A DNA stretch of 64,000 nucleotides from Cycas panzhihuaensis (Eukaryota; Cycadophyta), in NCBI GenBank assembly GCA_023213395.1, contig CM041465.1, positions 218,123,741-218,187,740 on the forward strand, read 5' to 3'. The notes under the pieces were generated by a model. It saw nothing but the letters and a program-made list of their open reading frames with translations, searched no databases and was not told where the DNA came from. How positions within the stretch are numbered: position 1 is the stretch's first letter; each line of letters opens with the position of its first letter. The position numbers and the translations under genes were made by a program. Positions 59,948 to 64,000 of the stretch are shown here, piece after piece.

Positions 59948-61367
59948 GTTGGTATTAGAGTAAAGATAATTGGTAAAATCCTTTTTTCCCTTCTATTTTA
60001 AAAACATCATTTCAATGGAGGGTTTGCTCTCATTGTAAATGTGCATAGGTCAAAACTAGTTGCCATAATTTATGTATGAGGGTTTGCACACCCACCAATC
60101 TCCCTTCTATTATGTTGATGTTTGAGGGATTTCAAAACTTTCCTATTTTTGTAAAGAACTCTCTACTTTTAGGTGATTGCATGCATGCTTGGATATTTAC
60201 ACATTGAGTTGGGTTCATTCTTTCTAGTGACTAAAGATTTGTAGCACTTTATAAAAGCATTTTATAAGTTAAAATAATGGAAAAACTATCCCAGAGCTTA
60301 CGCTTAGGCCATTCTCAAGTTTGGAGCTAACATTTTATTTTTCTGCATGTTTACAAGTGTTTTCTCATATTCAAGTTTTTAGACATCTTTATCATTAATG
60401 GGAACACCTTCATAATGAATTTTATAATATTTGGTAGAGAAATGGTCAAGAAGCAGTCACCTAAATCCTCATAGATAATTGCCCATTTTTTAGCAAAGTA
60501 CATTTAACTAGACTATCATTTTTGCTATTGTTTTCTATGATTTGAAGTTGAAAAAGGGTTCTTATAGGCAAATTACAAGTGTGTTTCACTTTGTTTTATA
60601 GATCATGATTAGACAAGTGAGTTTGAGCTGGTTAAACCTCTATAGACCTATGTGGTTGATGTTTGCATAACGATGATAAGAAAAAAAGAAATATTTTGTG
60701 ATTATAATGTTTCTAAATGTTATATTATGAAATTTATATTATGGAGTTAAAGTTTTTTTAATACTTTATAAAGTTTAGGGGTGGTCACATGGGCTATTAG
60801 ATGTTAAATAGGGTTAAGTTGAAAGGGGTTCATTTCTTCTTCTTTTTTTGGCCCATTTTTCCTTTTATGAAGACCTATTGGTGGTATTTCCTTTATATCT
60901 TTACACTAGGGTATTAGATTAGAGTGTTGTTTATTGCATTGGATTTCTTACTTAAACATTGTTAAAATGAGTGGTTATATGGGTACTTTTGATGAAGATT
61001 TGACATATTTCCTATAGGTCAAATATAATGGAGGAAATTTTCAATAATTTTTAACATATGGCATCTTCAACTTTCGGGCATTAAAACTTAGTGATCCAAA
61101 GTTTGATTTCAACATTCCTTTTTAAAATCTATGTATTTTTTTATGATCTATACTTTTATGCTTGTAATATTTTGCGAAAATATAAAATATCATGTAAAAT
61201 GGCCCTTGTATTAGTTTACTTGTTCCATTGAAGCTCATTATGGTGTCTTCATTTGATTTTCTTTTGGTGCACTATATCTTTATTTTCCACTCCATCCACC
61301 TACATCTCTTTTGAGTCTTTTGCTCTTATTTGCATATTGAGGAGGTAATAGATACAATCCTATTACA
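59559..61367 (+). mobile_element. E4: small plus-strand LTR element between G0 RT and RNase H
   Basis: A TG...TA segment (59559-59947) is followed by an iMet-type PBS (TTGGTATTAGAGTAA, 59949-59963). The last about 125 bp of this LTR are repeated at 61240-61367 (shared TTTTGCTCTTATTTGCATATTGA, ACAATCCTATTA). The rest of the right LTR is not clearly alignable; its start may be near 60960. The internal part (about 1 kb) has no recognisable protein. It splits the G0 polyprotein between RT and RNase H. No TSD was found, so the right end may be rearranged. Confidence 0.7.
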
Positions 61368-62870
61368 TGAAACCTCTTAGTTTTATAATATTTCTTATCA
61401 TTGGATATTTTATAATGACCTTTGTCTATTTAGGATCAATATAAATCCCTTCTACATCCACCACAAATCTTAGATAAATTAGTGACTTCATTATAAAATC
61501 ACATTTCTTTTAGATTATATTGAAGTTAGTTTTCTTGTAGAAACTTGAGTACAATTTTAGTGTATCATAAGTTCTCTAACCATGTTTTACTAAAGACTAA
61601 AATTTCATCTATATAAATAATTATCAAATAATCTATATATAGTCCCTCATAAATATGGTTGGTATAAACAATAATTTGAATGGTGGTACAATCCATTCAA
61701 TGGACCTTGCATTATCTTAAAGGATATCTTCTAGGTATCTTCCTCTCATATTTTAATCTAATGGTATTTAAATTTTAGATTGATCTTTCTAAAGTATTTG
61801 ATTCCTTGGAGATGGTTTAGTAAATTATTTATATAAGGTGATGGATACCAATTCATAATTGTGATTTTATTTCAAGCATAGTAGTCAATACTCATTCTCC
61901 AAGTGACATCTTTTCTAGGCAATATGACTATTGGTAATTTGTAAGAATATGAACTATACTTGGCATGACATCTAATCCTCAAATCTTCAATCTATGTCCT
62001 TATTTCTACATTTTCCAATACTAAAGTTTTATACAATGATGAGTTTAGAAGGGTAACTCCTTATTGCAACTTTATGTCCTATGAAATTAATCTTTCAAAT
62101 GATAACCCTATGGGTTTCTTAAATATAGTTTTATATCTTGTCAATACATTGTTTAATTACTCTTATTATTGATTCATCTTGATATAAGTAATGAAGGATG
62201 CTTTCATGTCCTTCTCATCATTATTTATGATATTCATTACTAATAATATTTGTGTTACTAATCAGTTAGTTTATGCTATAATTATGAGGGATATTGATGT
62301 GAGATTTTTTGAGCATTAACTATGTAGTCTTTTCTATTTATAATTAGTCTATACTAGTTTAATATTCTTTGGTAGATATTATCTTTATCCTAATGTTACC
62401 TATTTTTGAAGATAATTCTATAACCATCTAATTGGACTATGCCATATTATATCTCATTTGTATATAAGGCTAAAATGGGAAACTTGAGCTCACATTATCA
62501 TGTCATTTTTTCCTCTACTCCTATATTGAGCCACCCAAATATATATGTCTTGGGATGTGGTTCACTCATAAGATTAAAATTCTTAACAATAACTACATAA
62601 ATCAAATTGTTCTAAATCCATGGATTAAAGACTACATTAACCAAATCTTTATTAGCATGTATCTTTATTGTAATGATTTATTTTCCCTTTCTAATATGCC
62701 ATCTCTTTTCTTTAAGTTAACTAATAAAGTTTGATCATCATTACATAATTTTTTCCTTTAGTCCCTAAGCAACTCCTATTCTTCTACCTAAGCCTTCATG
62801 GTTTTCCTAAGTCTCTTTCCATAATATAAATTTTAGTAATTTTCTTTCTCATTGTTAATGAACTTAGTCA
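61368..62870 (-). pseudogene. Gypsy G0 protease-RT remnant
   Basis: On the minus strand, about 62150-62040 shows the RT lead-in ('LTRYKTIFKKPIGLSFERLIS' then 'DIKLQ'). The core follows: 'LPIVILPRKDVTWRMSIDY', 'NKITIMNWYPSPYINNLLNHL', 'YFRKINLKFKYH', 'FKIMQGPLNGL', then the palm YIDE at 61604-61615 (the family has YLDD, so the second catalytic Asp is lost) with 'LVFSKTW' after it. The region 62150-62870 is the decayed protease/Gag side without a clear active site. The sequence style is that of common plant Ty3/gypsy chromovirus-like pols; lineage is inference. E4 cuts it at 61368. Confidence 0.85.
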
Positions 62871-62893
62871 AGGTTGACTTCATATTAAGTTAA

Positions 62894-63304
62894 TGACTCA
62901 TGTAGATTAATTAGGAGATATAAAGAGATATAAGGATTAAGGATTTGATGAAAAGTCATGAGATATGACAAAAGGTCATGAGACATAATGAAGAGTCATA
63001 ACCATTGGTTGGACATACCTCTTGGGGTATTATAAATATAAACCCCATATAGGTTATCAAATCAACTAAACAAGAATAATGTATGGTGTATCAAGTTCTA
63101 ATAGGCTTGACCACTAAGGTTGAATGATCCTAATATATCATGAGACCAAGCTATATATAATATAATCAAATCTTCTTGTGTTTGACCATGGGTTTTCTCC
63201 TATAAGGATTTTCCATATAAATACCTATGTACTATTCTTTGAATGTTTGTTATATATAATCAAGATCTTGTAATTAAGGAAACATGTATGAATGTTTCTT
63301 CACA
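62894..63304 (+). repeat. C5: plus-strand copia-type LTR (5' LTR)
   Basis: Shows LTR-like features in order: a TATAAATATAAA box near 63040, GGGTTTTCTCCTATAAGGATTTTCC (63190-63215), the block common near plant copia LTR ends, and an end ...TTCTTCACA followed by a PBS. The start at 62894 (TGACTCATG) is uncertain because no partner LTR is in the window. Confidence 0.65.
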
Positions 63305-63317
63305 TGGAATTAGAGCC
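63305..63317 (+). promoter_or_regulatory. C5 primer binding site (tRNA-iMet type)
   Basis: TGGAATTAGAGCC versus the canonical TGGTATCAGAGCC: two differences. Confidence 0.8.
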
Positions 63318-63920
63318 AACAAAGGTGCATGACTAAGGTATAATAGGTTTTGAGTCAAATCAAATAAAAGGATATTAGATAACATGAATGAGATCCTTAA
63401 AGTGGTGATGTTGATTATTTATAACTATTAAGAGAATAAAATGGTGGTATATGATCATAAAAATGGAGAAAATAAGTTATTTAGGGTATGTTTTTTCTCC
63501 ATCCATGACCTCTACTAGTTGTTGACTATTATAAGAAGATGTTGAAGACTTTAAAAGAGCATAGCCTTGTCTTTACAATGTTGGATAGATGATAGGCATG
63601 CATGGCCAATTTGAGAAATGATTGCATTCATTTGGTGTAGTAAAAATAACTATTAGAAAATATTAGGCTTTATTTTTACATAATATATTAGAGTATAAGC
63701 ATGCTAGTATTAGCAATAATATTTATTATTTATGTTAGATGTATGCAAAGTTACCTTGGGACTCTATGGGGCCTGTTAGGATACCACTCCTTAATGATAA
63801 TTACACACCAATATAATAAGCAAATAACTCCAAAAGAGCATTTGTATTGTAATACCCTTTGAGGGGGAAACCTCCCAATTACATGCAAATAATAATGATA
63901 TTTAAGATGCCATACTCTAA
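63318..63920 (+). other. C5 internal start or following sequence, no gene recognised
   Basis: A short frame opens at 63383 ('MNEILKVVMLIIYNY') but stops soon and shows no Gag motif. TGTTAGGATACCACTCC near 63775 could be the start of another LTR; nothing confirms it. Confidence 0.35.
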
Positions 63921-63924
63921 GGAT

Positions 63925-63926
<2 letters not shown>

Positions 63927-63967
<41 letters not shown>
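63927..63967. repeat. (TA)n microsatellite
   Basis: About 20 uninterrupted TA units near the window end. Confidence 0.95.
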
Positions 63968-63970
<3 letters not shown>

Positions 63971-64000
63971 TCTATGCTTACTACTTAACCTCCTCCTTAT

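Overview
This window looks like intergenic DNA from a large, repeat-rich plant genome. It is AT-rich and holds no intact host gene. It carries Ty1/copia and Ty3/gypsy LTR retrotransposons, a plant-type L1 LINE with a DUF4283-like ORF1, and tRNA-iMet-type primer binding sites (PBS). Most coding remnants are broken by TAA/TAG/TGA where CAA/CAG/TGG are expected, the decay expected of long-methylated DNA (inference). A gymnosperm-like or other giant seed-plant genome would fit, but the species cannot be read from the sequence.

Left part (1-22.5 kb). A decayed minus-strand gypsy element (G2: gag about 12.8-13.1 kb, RT start about 2.86-3.34 kb) is split by a full-length but dead plus-strand copia element (C1, 3345-10530). 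A short tandem-repeat field at 1.9-2.8 kb lies where the G2 RT core should continue. At 16.6-19.0 kb there is a long decayed minus-strand coding remnant that I do not recognise (U1), with a coiled-coil-rich second half. 19.0-22.6 kb shows only AT-rich sequence with a (TC)n tract.

Right part (22.5-64 kb) is a Russian doll. The oldest layer is a minus-strand gypsy pol (G0: PR-RT, RNase H and the start of integrase at 62.87-58.58 kb; the rest of integrase at 35.34-34.51 kb). It was opened three times. (1) Copia C2 (22587-34501, target-site duplication (TSD) CTATT on both sides) has another copia, C3, inside its 5' LTR. (2) Gypsy G1 (35340-58583, TSD CCATT/CCATC) split the G0 integrase. G1 in turn received copia C4 (51222-57986) in its 5' LTR and a full-length L1 LINE (38218-49497) flanked by a perfect 14-bp TSD. 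The LINE contains plus-strand LTR element R1 (42784-47496), and R1 contains a small gypsy derivative, G3 (45284-47103). The deepest path, G0 > G1 > LINE > R1 > G3, is five layers. (3) A small plus-strand LTR element, E4, sits between the G0 RT and RNase H at about 59.56-61.37 kb. A plus-strand copia LTR with PBS starts near 62.9 kb.

The most interesting object is R1. It has LTRs, a PBS and a polypurine tract (PPT) but no recognisable retroviral genes. Instead it carries a decayed, colinear fragment of a host gene encoding tandem BRCT domains, close to the plant At4g02110-type BRCT protein. It looks like a non-autonomous retrotransposon that captured a host transcript.
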